Source: PVC group bacterium (GTDB taxonomy: Bacteria > Verrucomicrobiota > Kiritimatiellia > UBA8416). From it: DNA of 37,993 nucleotides. Both the position numbers and the translations under genes were made by a program. Where the stretch lies: the NCBI GenBank assembly GCA_003567805.1, contig PWYP01000103.1:1-37993 (forward strand), written 5' to 3'. Positions 14,633 to 23,648 of the stretch are shown here, piece after piece (within the stretch, counting starts at the first letter, position 1; the number at the start of each line of letters is the position of its first letter). A model generated the notes under the pieces. That model saw only the letters and a program-made list of their open reading frames with translations. It did no database searches and was not told where the DNA came from.

Positions 14633-17600
14633 TGAAACTTTATAAAACAACGGGAAAATTCTTGCTGACGGTCTTACTCACGGCGGCTGGCATGACGGTT
14701 TTGCTGAGTATTCTGGCCAAGCTCGCGCAACCGAATCTACAGGCCCCCCTTCCCGATTATACTCCGGAAGAAATCAAACAGGCGGCCATCGCCCGGGACA
14801 CGACTTTCGACCCACAAGATGTTCCTGTCCTGCACGTTGACGTCGATTATAGGGAAGGATCGGAAGCAGACTGGTTTCCCAAGGGAGAGTCACCACTGCT
14901 GGCCGAACTAGTAGAGCAAGGCAAGTTACCCCCGCTTCTGGAGCGGATTGGCCCCGAACCCGTTGTTATGCAGGGTGTAGAAGGGCTTGGCCAATATGGC
15001 GGCAGTTGGTATCGGATCGTAAACTCCGAAGGCGACGTAGGCGTCATGACATGGCGCATCGGGGGTGCACGATTGGCTCGCTGGTCACCACTAGGGTACC
15101 CGATCAAGCCACATCTGGCAAAAAGCTGGACGGTTTCCGATGATCTACAAACCTACACGGTGCAGTTGCGGCGCGGTATCCGCTGGTCAGATGGCCACCC
15201 CTTTACCGCACGCGATATCCTCTATTGGTGGGAACACGAAATACGCTATTTCGAAAGCAACCCCCGCCAGATGCTAGTATGGGGACAAATGGGTGACATC
15301 GAAATGATTGATGACCACACCATCAAGTTTCACTTTCCCATGCCGCACGGACAGTTCCCGGAAGTCATGGCCAAAGAAGTATTCTGGGCACCCGAACATT
15401 ACCTACGGCCCTTTCATCCGGAATTAGGGGATCCGGAGACCATCGAGAGCATGATGGCCGTGCAAAATGCCCCATCGGCACGCTCGGCCTATTTTCGCCT
15501 CAAGGATTTTCGCAACCCTGAACAGCCGAGTATGGAGCCTTGGATCATACGCGCACATCAAGCTTCGGCCCCCTATGGATTTGTCCGTAACCCCTATTAC
15601 CCCGTAGTAGATTCCCAAGGGAATCAGTTGCCTTATATTGACCGAGTCGTCAATGACCTGCGCTCGGAAGACATGCTGGCCGTCACCGCGTCGGCGGGCG
15701 ACATCACCATGCAGATGCGGCATATCCGCTACGAGGATCATACCCTGTATATGGGCAATCGTGAATCAGGACAATACGATGTCTATTTCTGGTTCCGTGG
15801 CGAACGATCCAACTTCGTGATCTTTCCCAATCTCAATCGCCGGGTGGACGCCGACAAGCCGGACACGGTCTGGAAGCATGCCTACCTCAATAAGAAGGAA
15901 TTTCGCCAGGCACTTTCGCTAGCTCTCAATCGGGCGGATATTATTCGTGCGGAATACGATAATATCGTGGAACCCGCACAATTGGATCCGGGACCGGAAT
16001 CGCCATTCCATCATCCCGCGCTGGCCAATGCGTTCGTCGCATACGATCCCGAACGCGCCAATGCCCTGCTCGACGAGATTGGACTCACCCGACGCGACAG
16101 TGAAGGATACCGGACTTTTCCAGATGGCACACGGATGACCTTTTTCCTGAACATCAGTGAGTTCACGGGAATGGGGCCCACCCAGTTTCTGGTAGATGAC
16201 TGGCGTGCCGTCGGCGTGAGAGTCATCCCGCAGCTTCTTTCGCGCAACCTTTGGCAGGCCAAGCAATCCGCCTTGGAGCATGACTTTACGGTATGGACAG
16301 GAGAGAGCGAGTTTTTACCGCTTACGGAACCACGCAATTTTGTCCCCACGCAACATCACTCTTTCTATGCGCCCGGTTTTGCAACCTGGTATTTATTCGG
16401 AGGAACGCACGGATCTGAATTATCCAGAGAGCGCGGACACGCCATCGAGCCACCGCCAGATCACCCCTTGCGCCAAAGCATGTATCTGCTGCGCGATGCC
16501 CTGTCAGCCCCGGATCTGGAAACACAACAAAATGTCTTTGGAAAGATCCTGGATATTGCAGCCGAGAATCTCTGGACCATCAACATTGCGACGCCCACCC
16601 CGCAGTTGGTCATTGTCAAACGCGGTTTACGCAATGTCCCCCGCAACGCCATTACCGGCCACATTTTCAACACCCCCGCCAACGCCGGTGTGGAAACCTA
16701 CTTCTTCGAAAATCCGACCGACTCCGATAGTGCCCGCGCCTTGATTCAGCGACTTATGACGGAGGTGGACCCTGATCCCCGCCGGACATTGCAAACGGTT
16801 ACTTCCACGGCAACGACGCCGACAGGCTTTGCCGCGCAACGGGTAGGAAGTATCATCCGTTTTCTCTTTACGGGAATCCTGCTACTCGGTGCGTTACTTG
16901 TCATCGTGCGGCACCCCTTTATTACGCGTCGTCTCATCATCCTCTTGCCCACCGTCTTTGTCATGTCCGTCTGTGTATTCACGATTATCGAACTACCGCC
17001 AGGCGATTTCATCACTACGCGGATTCAGCAACTGGAAATGGATGGCGACACAGCCGCCATCCAGCAAGCCGCAGAACTCAGGGAGTTGTTCCACTTGGAA
17101 GAGTCCGCCCCCATGCGCTATCTGCGCTGGATCGGACTGCCCTGGTTTGTCAGCTTCGATTCGACAGACCGCGGACTCCTCCAAGGTGACTTGGGGCGCA
17201 GCATGGAGGATGGGCAGCGTGTGAACGAACTCGTGGGCGACCGTATTATGCTGACCCTGCTGATTTCCCTCTTCACGCTCATCTTCACATGGCTCGTCGC
17301 GATCCCCATCGGCCTGTACTCCGCCGTGAAACAATATTCCATCGGGGACTATGTCTTTACCTTTTTCGGCTTTATCGGCATGTGCGTCCCCCCCATGCTC
17401 CTCGCACTTGTCATGATGTATATCGGTTCCTCTGTGCTAGGCCTGCCGGTGGGTGGGCTTTTCTCGCCCGAATATGCCATGCAGCCGCATTGGGATTTTG
17501 GCAAGGTTATCGACCTGCTCCAGCACATCTGGATTCCCGTAGTCGTTATCGGGGTATCCGGCACGGCCGGTATGATCCGCGTGCTACGAGCCAATATGCT

Positions 17601-17949
17601 CGATGAACTAGGCAAACCCTATGTGACCACCGCTCGCGCAAAAGGTGTACGCCCCTTGAAATTGATCCTGAAATACCCACTCCGCCTCGCCCTGAACCCC
17701 TTCATTTCTGGCATTGGCATGATCTTTCCCCAACTCGTGTCCGGCGGCGCAATCGTGGGCATCGTGCTCAGTCTACCAACCGTCGCCCCTATGCTTCTAG
17801 GTGCTCTGCAGGCCCAGAATATGTATCTAGCAGGATCCATGTTGATGGTACTCAGTTTGCTAACCGTATTTGGAACCCTTGTTAGCGATTTGCTCTTGAT
17901 GTGGGTAGATCCTCGCATTCGTATCGGCCAGTCGAGAGGTGACAAATGA
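14629..17949 (+). CDS. Peptide-binding protein fused to DppB-like permease
   Basis: A 1106-aa protein joining two usually separate importer subunits. Residues 11-31 form a membrane helix without a clear cleavage site. Residues of about 140-690 are an SBP_bac_5 substrate-binding domain ([20 protein letters not shown] from about 164, then [14 protein letters not shown]). A second helix lies at about 744-760. From about 767 a full DppB-type permease follows, with the cytoplasmic EAA loop [14 protein letters not shown] near 998. The helix count gives N-in, binding domain outside, permease start inside, so the topology is consistent. Start ATG 14629 has GAGG 7 bp upstream and a 4-bp overlap with the ATPase gene. 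A single open frame with no stop argues against a sequencing artefact, which would otherwise be the main alternative. Confidence 0.9.
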   Translation: MMKLYKTTGKFLLTVLLTAAGMTVLLSILAKLAQPNLQAPLPDYTPEEIKQAAIARDTTFDPQDVPVLHVDVDYREGSEADWFPKGESPLLAELVEQGKLPPLLERIGPEPVVMQGVEGLGQYGGSWYRIVNSEGDVGVMTWRIGGARLARWSPLGYPIKPHLAKSWTVSDDLQTYTVQLRRGIRWSDGHPFTARDILYWWEHEIRYFESNPRQMLVWGQMGDIEMIDDHTIKFHFPMPHGQFPEVMAKEVFWAPEHYLRPFHPELGDPETIESMMAVQNAPSARSAYFRLKDFRNPEQPSMEPWIIRAHQASAPYGFVRNPYYPVVDSQGNQLPYIDRVVNDLRSEDMLAVTASAGDITMQMRHIRYEDHTLYMGNRESGQYDVYFWFRGERSNFVIFPNLNRRVDADKPDTVWKHAYLNKKEFRQALSLALNRADIIRAEYDNIVEPAQLDPGPESPFHHPALANAFVAYDPERANALLDEIGLTRRDSEGYRTFPDGTRMTFFLNISEFTGMGPTQFLVDDWRAVGVRVIPQLLSRNLWQAKQSALEHDFTVWTGESEFLPLTEPRNFVPTQHHSFYAPGFATWYLFGGTHGSELSRERGHAIEPPPDHPLRQSMYLLRDALSAPDLETQQNVFGKILDIAAENLWTINIATPTPQLVIVKRGLRNVPRNAITGHIFNTPANAGVETYFFENPTDSDSARALIQRLMTEVDPDPRRTLQTVTSTATTPTGFAAQRVGSIIRFLFTGILLLGALLVIVRHPFITRRLIILLPTVFVMSVCVFTIIELPPGDFITTRIQQLEMDGDTAAIQQAAELRELFHLEESAPMRYLRWIGLPWFVSFDSTDRGLLQGDLGRSMEDGQRVNELVGDRIMLTLLISLFTLIFTWLVAIPIGLYSAVKQYSIGDYVFTFFGFIGMCVPPMLLALVMMYIGSSVLGLPVGGLFSPEYAMQPHWDFGKVIDLLQHIWIPVVVIGVSGTAGMIRVLRANMLDELGKPYVTTARAKGVRPLKLILKYPLRLALNPFISGIGMIFPQLVSGGAIVGIVLSLPTVAPMLLGALQAQNMYLAGSMLMVLSLLTVFGTLVSDLLLMWVDPRIRIGQSRGDK

Positions 17950-19148
17950 AAATCCAGATCCCCCGTCTTGGACGCAAACCGAAAGCACCCGAGCTGCAAG
18001 CCGCTGCTGCACAACCTAAGGCAGTGGCCGGCGAAATGTCGCAATGGGAACTCATTCGTCGCCGCTTTACCAGACATCGTCTGGCCGTTTTTGCCCTCTT
18101 CGTGCTCATCGTCTTTTACCTGATTGCCGCCTTTGCTGAATTCGTGGCCCCTCACTCTACGCAATGGCGTGATCTGGACTACATGTTTGCACCACCCCAA
18201 ATTCCAAAGTTCAGCTTCAACCATGGAATCCATACGGACGCCTTGGTCCCCGCTCACGATCCCATCACGCTGCAGAAAGGCTATCGGGCTGCCGAAACAA
18301 AAGTGCCACTAGGATTTTTCGTAAAAGGAGAGCCTTATCATCTGTGGGGTCGCATTCCCATGCAGCGCCGATTATTCGGCATTGATGCAACGCGCCTGGG
18401 AACCGGAGATTTTGTGCCTGCGGCAGAAAATCATCCGGAAGGGCGCGCACCCAGCTTCTATTTTCTGGGGGCCGACAAGTACGGACGCGATCTCTACAGC
18501 CGTCTCATCTTCGGCGCACGTATTTCTCTCTCCATTGGCATGCTGGCCGTAATGATCTCCGTCACTCTGGGAATTATCATTGGCGGCATCTCCGGATATG
18601 TTGGCGGACTCACCGACGACCTGATTCAACGTTTTATGGAAATCCTGCGATCCTTTCCACAAATTCCCCTCTGGATTGCACTCGGTGCTTTGCTGCCAGC
18701 CGATTGGTCGCAAGTCGGAATCTACATGGGCATCACTGTGGTACTCAGCTTGCTCGGGTGGACAGGTCTCGCGCGCGCAGTCCGCGGCAAAATTATGTCT
18801 TTGCGAGAAGAGGAATATGCCGTAGCTGCGCGGCTGCTGGGTGCTGGACACGGACGCATCCTCTTCAAGCATCTGATCCCCGGCTTTGCCAGCCACATCA
18901 TTGTATCTCTAAGCCTTAGCGTGCCGGGCATGATTCTGGGTGAGACCGCGCTCAGTTTTCTCGGACTCGGATTACGTCCACCCGTCGTAAGCTGGGGCGT
19001 CATGCTCCAGGACTGTATGCACATGCAAACCGTTGCGCATTACCCCTGGCTACTCATGCCGGTTGTCTTTATCGTCGGTGCCGTGCTCGCCTTCAATTAT
19101 GTCGGCGACGGCATCCGTGACGCTGCCGACCCCTACTCCTCCAAATAA
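17946..19148 (+). CDS. DppC/OppC-like permease with enlarged periplasmic loop
   Basis: A 400-aa inner-membrane permease. An N-terminal cytoplasmic region of about 45 residues precedes TM1 (LAVFALFVLIVFYLIAAF). A periplasmic segment of about 110 residues follows, then the family landmark LGADKYGRDLYSRLIFGARI, further helices, and the EAA loop around AVAARLLGAGHGRILFKHL. Ordinary OppC/DppC proteins have near 300 residues, and most of the excess lies in the N-tail and first loop. That loop could contact the tethered binding domain of its partner, which is inference. ATG overlaps the upstream stop (ATGA), and GAGAGG precedes it. It completes the importer with the two genes before it. Confidence 0.9.
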   Translation: MKIQIPRLGRKPKAPELQAAAAQPKAVAGEMSQWELIRRRFTRHRLAVFALFVLIVFYLIAAFAEFVAPHSTQWRDLDYMFAPPQIPKFSFNHGIHTDALVPAHDPITLQKGYRAAETKVPLGFFVKGEPYHLWGRIPMQRRLFGIDATRLGTGDFVPAAENHPEGRAPSFYFLGADKYGRDLYSRLIFGARISLSIGMLAVMISVTLGIIIGGISGYVGGLTDDLIQRFMEILRSFPQIPLWIALGALLPADWSQVGIYMGITVVLSLLGWTGLARAVRGKIMSLREEEYAVAARLLGAGHGRILFKHLIPGFASHIIVSLSLSVPGMILGETALSFLGLGLRPPVVSWGVMLQDCMHMQTVAHYPWLLMPVVFIVGAVLAFNYVGDGIRDAADPYSSK

Positions 19149-19169
19149 CCATAGGTATGTAACAAAATC

Positions 19170-19441
19170 TGTGGTTTACATGCGCATAGGACAGATAGAA
19201 TCAGTTCGTTATTTGAACCTTAAAAGAGCAGTTCGGTAAGCTCAAAAAAGAGATTACGGCGAAAGATTATGCAAAAGATTAAGGAATAAGGAGTTTACTC
19301 CCTCGTCTTTCGCCTTAATCTTTCGCCCTTATCTGCACCTATTAGGTGCAAAGCAGGGAAACGTTTTTGATTTTATAAACCACATATGTTCAACTACATA
19401 CAAGGATATGAAGCAACAGCGGAGCAGTTGAACTGCTCTTT
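19170..19441. repeat. Nested inverted-repeat intergenic region
   Basis: The gene-free stretch 19149-19481 holds several perfect inverted pairs. TGTGGTTTA (19170-19178) pairs with TAAACCACA (19376-19384). AAAGAGCAGTTC (19223-19234) pairs with GAACTGCTCTTT (19430-19441). GGCGAAAGATTA (19258-19269) pairs with TAATCTTTCGCC (19316-19327), or alternatively AAAGATTAAGG (19274-19284) with CCTTAATCTTT (19313-19323). There are also local hairpins GGAGT-TT-ACTCC (19290-19301), TGCACCTA-T-TAGGTGCA (19334-19350) and GAGCAGTT-G-AACTGCTC (19422-19438). The mutually exclusive pairings resemble a structured RNA or a miniature mobile element. No T-run of a classical terminator follows the stems. Confidence 0.7.
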
Positions 19442-19481
19442 ATAGGGTTATAAGCTATGCAGAGCAGGCAGTGGAGGCTAT

Positions 19482-20138
19482 ATGAAAAATCATAAGACTG
19501 AAAATCATCACGTTCTCAAGAAAACTCGTTCTCGTTTTCTCTCCGGTTTACTTGTGTTAGTGCCCATTACCGTCACGATATTTGTGATACGTTTCATTGT
19601 ACGCTTTATGGCATCAATCGGGCGACCGATGCTCCAGATCTGGATTGGTGATATTCCACGCTACGTAACCGACGCGCTCGCTTTTCTCATGACACTGCTG
19701 CTTATTTATGCCGCAGGGTTATTTGCAACCCATATCACCGGACGTAGACTTGTCAAAATCGGCGAAAACCTACTCCTTAAACTGCCTCTCGTTAAGTCCA
19801 TTTACGGAGCATCCAAAAATGTGGTCGATGCATTCTCGCATGATATTCCGACCGACTATGAATCTGTTGCTCTAGTAGAATTTCCGCGTCCGAGTTCCTG
19901 GGTCATCGGATTTGTCATGGGCAACATGCAAGATCCCAATGGGAAAAAAGTATATCGCGTCTATGTACCAACCTCGCCCAATCCCACTTCAGGCTTTCTA
20001 TTAATTCTAGAAGAAAAAGAGGTTCACTTTACGGATATGCCCGTAGAGACGGCACTCCGAACCATACTCTCTGGTGGTAGCCTGGGCCCCGATCAATACA
20101 AATTCACGAAGCGTCCCAGCCCCAATATGCAGACCTGA
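19482..20138 (+). CDS. DUF502 family membrane protein
   Basis: A 218-aa protein of the DUF502 family. Two N-terminal membrane helices (FLSGLLVLVPITVTIFVIRF and ALAFLMTLLLIYAAGLFATH) are followed by the conserved stretch RLVKIGENLLLKLPLVKSIY and a soluble region ending in the strands VYRVYVPTSPNPTSGFLLIL, the strongest family signature. Function is not established. GGAGG stands 4 bp before the ATG. It follows the inverted-repeat region and appears monocistronic. Confidence 0.9.
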   Translation: MKNHKTENHHVLKKTRSRFLSGLLVLVPITVTIFVIRFIVRFMASIGRPMLQIWIGDIPRYVTDALAFLMTLLLIYAAGLFATHITGRRLVKIGENLLLKLPLVKSIYGASKNVVDAFSHDIPTDYESVALVEFPRPSSWVIGFVMGNMQDPNGKKVYRVYVPTSPNPTSGFLLILEEKEVHFTDMPVETALRTILSGGSLGPDQYKFTKRPSPNMQT

Positions 20139-20174
20139 TGCCCACTACAATCTTCCAGAGAAGAATCCATCCGC

Positions 20175-21023
20175 TCATTCACCCCGCATCGCACTGCCAC
20201 GCATCATACGACGCCAATAGCCCGGCCCTGGAAGAGTCGTCATTTCCGTGATTAGATTCACAGCCTCTATAAAGTGCCCCGCTTCTTCACCCTCATAACC
20301 AATGTCGCGGGCTAGATCATCCAGTAGAATATCCCGCTGCATATTCAGCATTTCATCAACACCGCGCATGTTGGCAAAAATAGCCGGAAGCAGCTCGCGA
20401 TTATCCGGATTGTCGGGATTCTCCGCAATTTGCTGCATGACACCATCGAAAAAGGCCAAGCGTTCCAGTAATGCATGATGATTCTCGAGATAATCCGGCG
20501 AGAGTCCCTCGGTAGGAATCGATTGCATAAATTGTAACCGATCACGAGTATTCTCGGCTACCACCCCCATCATCTCGCGTCCTTGCTGCCGCCTCCGTTC
20601 GTAGCCCTCTGGATCCTGCTGCTGCATGCGTTCCCGCCAAGCTTGCATACGCTCAGCGCGAGTCGGTGTGCGCCTTTCACTATTCTGTTGCTCCACCTCA
20701 AGTTCCTGCAAGCGTGACCGCAGATCTGACACCTCTTGCTCGCGTGCCTCTAGTGCATGCAATAAAGCCGGCTCTGAGATCGTGTCTGCTGTCAATGATA
20801 TATCCTCTGCTCGTGAAAACAGCACCGGAGCTGATACCGCATGATCCCGACGAGTCGCTTCAAGTTCTAACGTCAAAGAGGCGATTAATGCGTCCTGGAT
20901 ATCAACACGATGCCTTGCTCTGACCAAGGCCAGACTGGACATAGCCATACCGGCGGATGCAACCAACGCAATGATGCCAAGACCAACCACGATTCTCTGT
21001 CCAAACCATTTATGTAAAATCAT
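20175..21023 (-). CDS. Membrane-anchored coiled-coil protein, unknown
   Basis: A 282-aa protein with an N-terminal membrane helix (IVVGLGIIALVASAGMAMSS) and a predicted coiled coil at about 80-115 rich in Glu, Arg and Leu. An Arg/Gln/Glu-rich segment follows (ERMQAWRERMQQQDPEGYER), then a helical C-terminal half. The pattern resembles periplasmic helical proteins of the Spy/CpxP-like sort only in composition; I do not assign it. AGGAGG lies 5 bp before ATG 21023 (2 bp before the alternative ATG 21026), so 21023 is preferred. It has no clear operon partner; the gene downstream is convergent, with 36 bp between stops. Confidence 0.75.
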   Translation of the reverse strand: MILHKWFGQRIVVGLGIIALVASAGMAMSSLALVRARHRVDIQDALIASLTLELEATRRDHAVSAPVLFSRAEDISLTADTISEPALLHALEAREQEVSDLRSRLQELEVEQQNSERRTPTRAERMQAWRERMQQQDPEGYERRRQQGREMMGVVAENTRDRLQFMQSIPTEGLSPDYLENHHALLERLAFFDGVMQQIAENPDNPDNRELLPAIFANMRGVDEMLNMQRDILLDDLARDIGYEGEEAGHFIEAVNLITEMTTLPGPGYWRRMMRGSAMRGE

Positions 21024-21110
21024 CATTACCTCCTAGTATGTTTGAAATCTGTAAAGATTGTGGAAAATATCCAATCGCGCATCAAACATAAACAGATGCA
21101 CCCGTTCACG

Positions 21111-21809
21111 CTATGTGATAACCTTCAGATCCGGATACATTTTACGCACACATTTCGGGCAGATTCCATGGCTAAAATCGGCTTCCGGATTCTTATACAG
21201 ATAATGCTCAATGGGATTCCACTGTCCTTGCGGATCTTTAATGGCTTTGCAATTGGAGCAAATCGGCACAATGCCTCTAAAAGCTTGTAACTCCATGAGG
21301 TAATCTGTCAGACGCTTGTTCTTGTCGCCTAAACGCTGATTTACATAAATCAACTCCAGGTTGCTTTCAATAATTGCTTTGAACTTCAACATCAATTGTT
21401 CAAATGTTGCTGAGTATGCATTACGCTTGGTGTCCAGTATGCAAATCGTTCCAAATGGACGACCATCCGGAAATAAGATCGGGAACCCCAAATAAGAGAT
21501 CATGTTTAACGAAACATCCGGATTGTTTTTCCATGTTTCATCGGCCAAAGCATCCGGAACCATGAGTTTGTTTTTCGTTCGTATCACGGTCTCACAATAG
21601 AGTCCCGACCCCTCAATATGTTCTGCATCGCCAGGGTGATACGGATTGCCCTCACGCTGGTTCGCAACAAAGACCTCGATATGAGGCCCACGCAATCGCA
21701 TAATCAAGCCAACCGGCACGTTACATATCTGCGCCAGGATATCGACGATCTGCTGCCAGTTCTCTTGAACCTCATCGGGAACAAAGATTTCATCGGTTTG
21801 GGTCAACAT
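21111..21809 (-). CDS. GAF-domain sensor with C-terminal four-cysteine module
   Basis: A 232-aa cytoplasmic protein. Residues of about 15-160 are a GAF domain (VPVGLIMRLRGPHIEVFV and GSGLYCETVI, then ISYLGFPILFPDGRPFGTIC). A helical linker leads to a C-terminal module GIVPICSNCKAIKDPQGQWN, then SHGICPKCVRKMYPD, with C184, C187, C217 and C220 placed as a zinc-ribbon pair. This tail is recurrent at the ends of PAS/GAF and receiver signalling proteins and its role is not established. There is no kinase, cyclase or phosphodiesterase domain. ATG 21809 has GGAGG 5 bp upstream; the GTG at 21827 is rejected. Confidence 0.85.
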   Translation of the reverse strand: MLTQTDEIFVPDEVQENWQQIVDILAQICNVPVGLIMRLRGPHIEVFVANQREGNPYHPGDAEHIEGSGLYCETVIRTKNKLMVPDALADETWKNNPDVSLNMISYLGFPILFPDGRPFGTICILDTKRNAYSATFEQLMLKFKAIIESNLELIYVNQRLGDKNKRLTDYLMELQAFRGIVPICSNCKAIKDPQGQWNPIEHYLYKNPEADFSHGICPKCVRKMYPDLKVIT

Positions 21810-21927
21810 CGGTTCCTCCGCAAGCACCTCTGCAAGAATTACACACTACTGTCTACTCTTATAATATCTTATTGCAAGGCATTCCATTACGCGTACTTTT
21901 GCGCTTTACATTCACATGTTTTTGACG

Positions 21928-21956
21928 TTGACATTGCAAGGCCCCACCTGTACAGT
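21928..21956 (+). promoter_or_regulatory. Strong sigma70-type promoter of rplU-rpmA-obgE
   Basis: TTGACA (21928-21933) is a perfect -35, followed after 17 bp by TACAGT (21951-21956), four of six matches. It predicts transcription from about 21963, giving a leader of about 47 nt before rplU. This is the best promoter visible in the window and stands before a ribosomal operon. Confidence 0.7.
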
Positions 21957-22009
21957 CTCGAAGCTTGTTCCGAAAATATATAGAAATCAATCTAGAAGGA
22001 AGTGTAGCA

Positions 22010-22324
22010 ATGGAAGCATATGCCGTAGTAGAGACCGGCGGCAAACAGTACCGCGTACAGACCGGTGATACGCTAAACGTAGAAAAACTGGATGCCGAAG
22101 TCGGCGCCAAAGTCGCTTTAGACCAAGTTCTGGCTCTCTCGGATGGGAAAAGCCTAACCGTTGGAAAGCCCCTTGTAGAAGGTGCTGCAGTCCAAGCAGT
22201 TGTGGAAGACCAAATACGTGGCGATAAAATCTTCAACTTCAAGAAGAAGCGTCGCAAAGGCTACACACGTAAAGTCGGGCACCGGCAGTCACTAACCGTC
22301 TTGAAAGTCGAATCGATCGCCTAA
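22010..22324 (+). CDS. rplU: 50S ribosomal protein L21
   Basis: A 104-aa L21 protein: MEAYAVVETGGKQYRVQ at the N-terminus, the KIFNFKKKRRKGYTRKVGHR RNA-binding stretch and the C-terminal RQSLTVLKVESI. It sits on 23S rRNA in the large subunit. AAGGA precedes ATG 22010; the frame reaching back to 21965 is leader. It is first in the canonical rplU-rpmA-obgE operon, 24 bp before rpmA. Confidence 0.97.
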   Translation: MEAYAVVETGGKQYRVQTGDTLNVEKLDAEVGAKVALDQVLALSDGKSLTVGKPLVEGAAVQAVVEDQIRGDKIFNFKKKRRKGYTRKVGHRQSLTVLKVESIA

Positions 22325-22348
22325 CAAGGCGACAGTAGGGAGATCATC

Positions 22349-22603
22349 ATGGCACATAAGAAGAGCGGTGGCTCAGCAAAAAATGGACGCGACAGTAATC
22401 CGAAAATGCTTGGTGTTAAGCGTTTTGCGGGACAAGTTGTTTCAGCCGGCTCCATTCTCGTGCGTCAGCGCGGCACACGTTTTGCGCCAGGCAAAAATGT
22501 AAAACGCGGTACAGACGATACATTGTTTGCACTCAAAACCGGTACGGTTGCCTTCGAAAAAGGTGGCAAGGTTGTGAGTGTCGTGCCTGCCGAACTAGCC
22601 TAA
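22349..22603 (+). CDS. rpmA: 50S ribosomal protein L27
   Basis: An 84-aa L27: [37 protein letters not shown] and the GTDDTLFAL segment. Its N-terminal tail reaches the peptidyl-transferase centre. The N-terminus starts directly at the mature form, with no cleavable extension of the kind seen in Firmicutes. AGGGAG precedes the ATG. Confidence 0.97.
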   Translation: MAHKKSGGSAKNGRDSNPKMLGVKRFAGQVVSAGSILVRQRGTRFAPGKNVKRGTDDTLFALKTGTVAFEKGGKVVSVVPAELA

Positions 22604-22619
22604 GTCTGCGGTTTCAGGC

Positions 22620-23624
22620 GTGAAAACACGTAAATTCGTAGATCACGCTGTTGCCTATGCCACAGCTGGCAACGGTGGCAATGGTTCAGCCTCTTTCCGC
22701 CGCGAGAAATTTGTTCCTAAGGGCGGTCCCGATGGTGGGGATGGCGGCAGAGGCGGACACATCATATTAAAAGCAAATCCCGATGTGGACTCCCTCATTG
22801 CTCTGTATTTTGAGCCGCACAGGCGTGCGGGTCACGGCGGGCACGGACGCGGACAGAAAATGCACGGTAAAAACGGTGCCGATTGCGTCATTGACGTTCC
22901 GCTTGGCACTGTAGTTCGCGATCGCGAAACAGAAGATTTCCTGGGAGAATTGGTCCTCCCCGGTGAAGAACTTCTCGTTGCCAAAGGCGGTAAAGGCGGC
23001 TTGGGAAACGTTCACTTCAAATCCTCTACGCATCAGGCACCAGAAGAAACAACGCCCAGCGAACTCGGTCAGGAAATCACACTCGATCTGGAACTCAAAA
23101 TCGTGGCCGATGCCGGTCTTGTAGGGTTCCCGAATGCTGGCAAATCCTCTTTACTTACGGCCGTAAGCGATGCGCACCCCAAAGTTGCCGCCTACCCTTT
23201 CACCACGATAAACCCTGTACCGGGCACCATCATTTTCGAGGATTACACCCGCATTAAGATTATTGATATTCCCGGTATCATTCATGGCGCACATGAAGGC
23301 GTCGGTCTGGGAGACAGGTTTCTACGACACATCGAGCGCGCGAAAGCGATCGTTATCGTAATCGATATGGCAGGCACGGATGGCCGCGAACCGCATGCCG
23401 ACTACAAAGACCTGATTGAAGAGTTGGGACAATATAATCCTGAACTATTGGACCGACCGCGTATCGTGTTGGCCAACAAAATGGATGTTCCTGAGGCAGC
23501 CGATCATCTTGCAGCGTTCGAAAAAGAAACAAAACAAAAGCCACTGCCCATTTCCGCGCAAACGGGCATGGGGTTGGACTCCTTTAAAACGAGGCTCCAT
23601 CAAATACTTGCCCCGGTAAGCTAG
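22620..23624 (+). CDS. obgE: Obg family GTPase involved in 50S assembly
   Basis: A 334-aa Obg GTPase. The glycine-rich OBG fold occupies about 1-160 (VAYATAGNGGNGSASFRREK, GGDGGRGGH). The G domain has its P-loop GFPNAGKSS with K175-S176, switch II DIPGIIHGAHEG and the specificity motif NKMD. The protein ends after the G domain, so the C-terminal OCT extension found in some homologues is absent, as in many bacteria. It begins with GTG at 22620. It associates with 50S subunits and responds to guanine nucleotide levels in studied species. It is third in the operon and convergent with prmC. Confidence 0.96.
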   Translation: MKTRKFVDHAVAYATAGNGGNGSASFRREKFVPKGGPDGGDGGRGGHIILKANPDVDSLIALYFEPHRRAGHGGHGRGQKMHGKNGADCVIDVPLGTVVRDRETEDFLGELVLPGEELLVAKGGKGGLGNVHFKSSTHQAPEETTPSELGQEITLDLELKIVADAGLVGFPNAGKSSLLTAVSDAHPKVAAYPFTTINPVPGTIIFEDYTRIKIIDIPGIIHGAHEGVGLGDRFLRHIERAKAIVIVIDMAGTDGREPHADYKDLIEELGQYNPELLDRPRIVLANKMDVPEAADHLAAFEKETKQKPLPISAQTGMGLDSFKTRLHQILAPVS

Positions 23625-23648
23625 CACGTAGCCTTGACTGCATGTCTA

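Noticed and set aside
19258..19327. Classical rho-independent terminator after the importer operon
   Set aside because: Stems are AT-rich with long loops and no run of T follows, so the structure is described as inverted repeats only.
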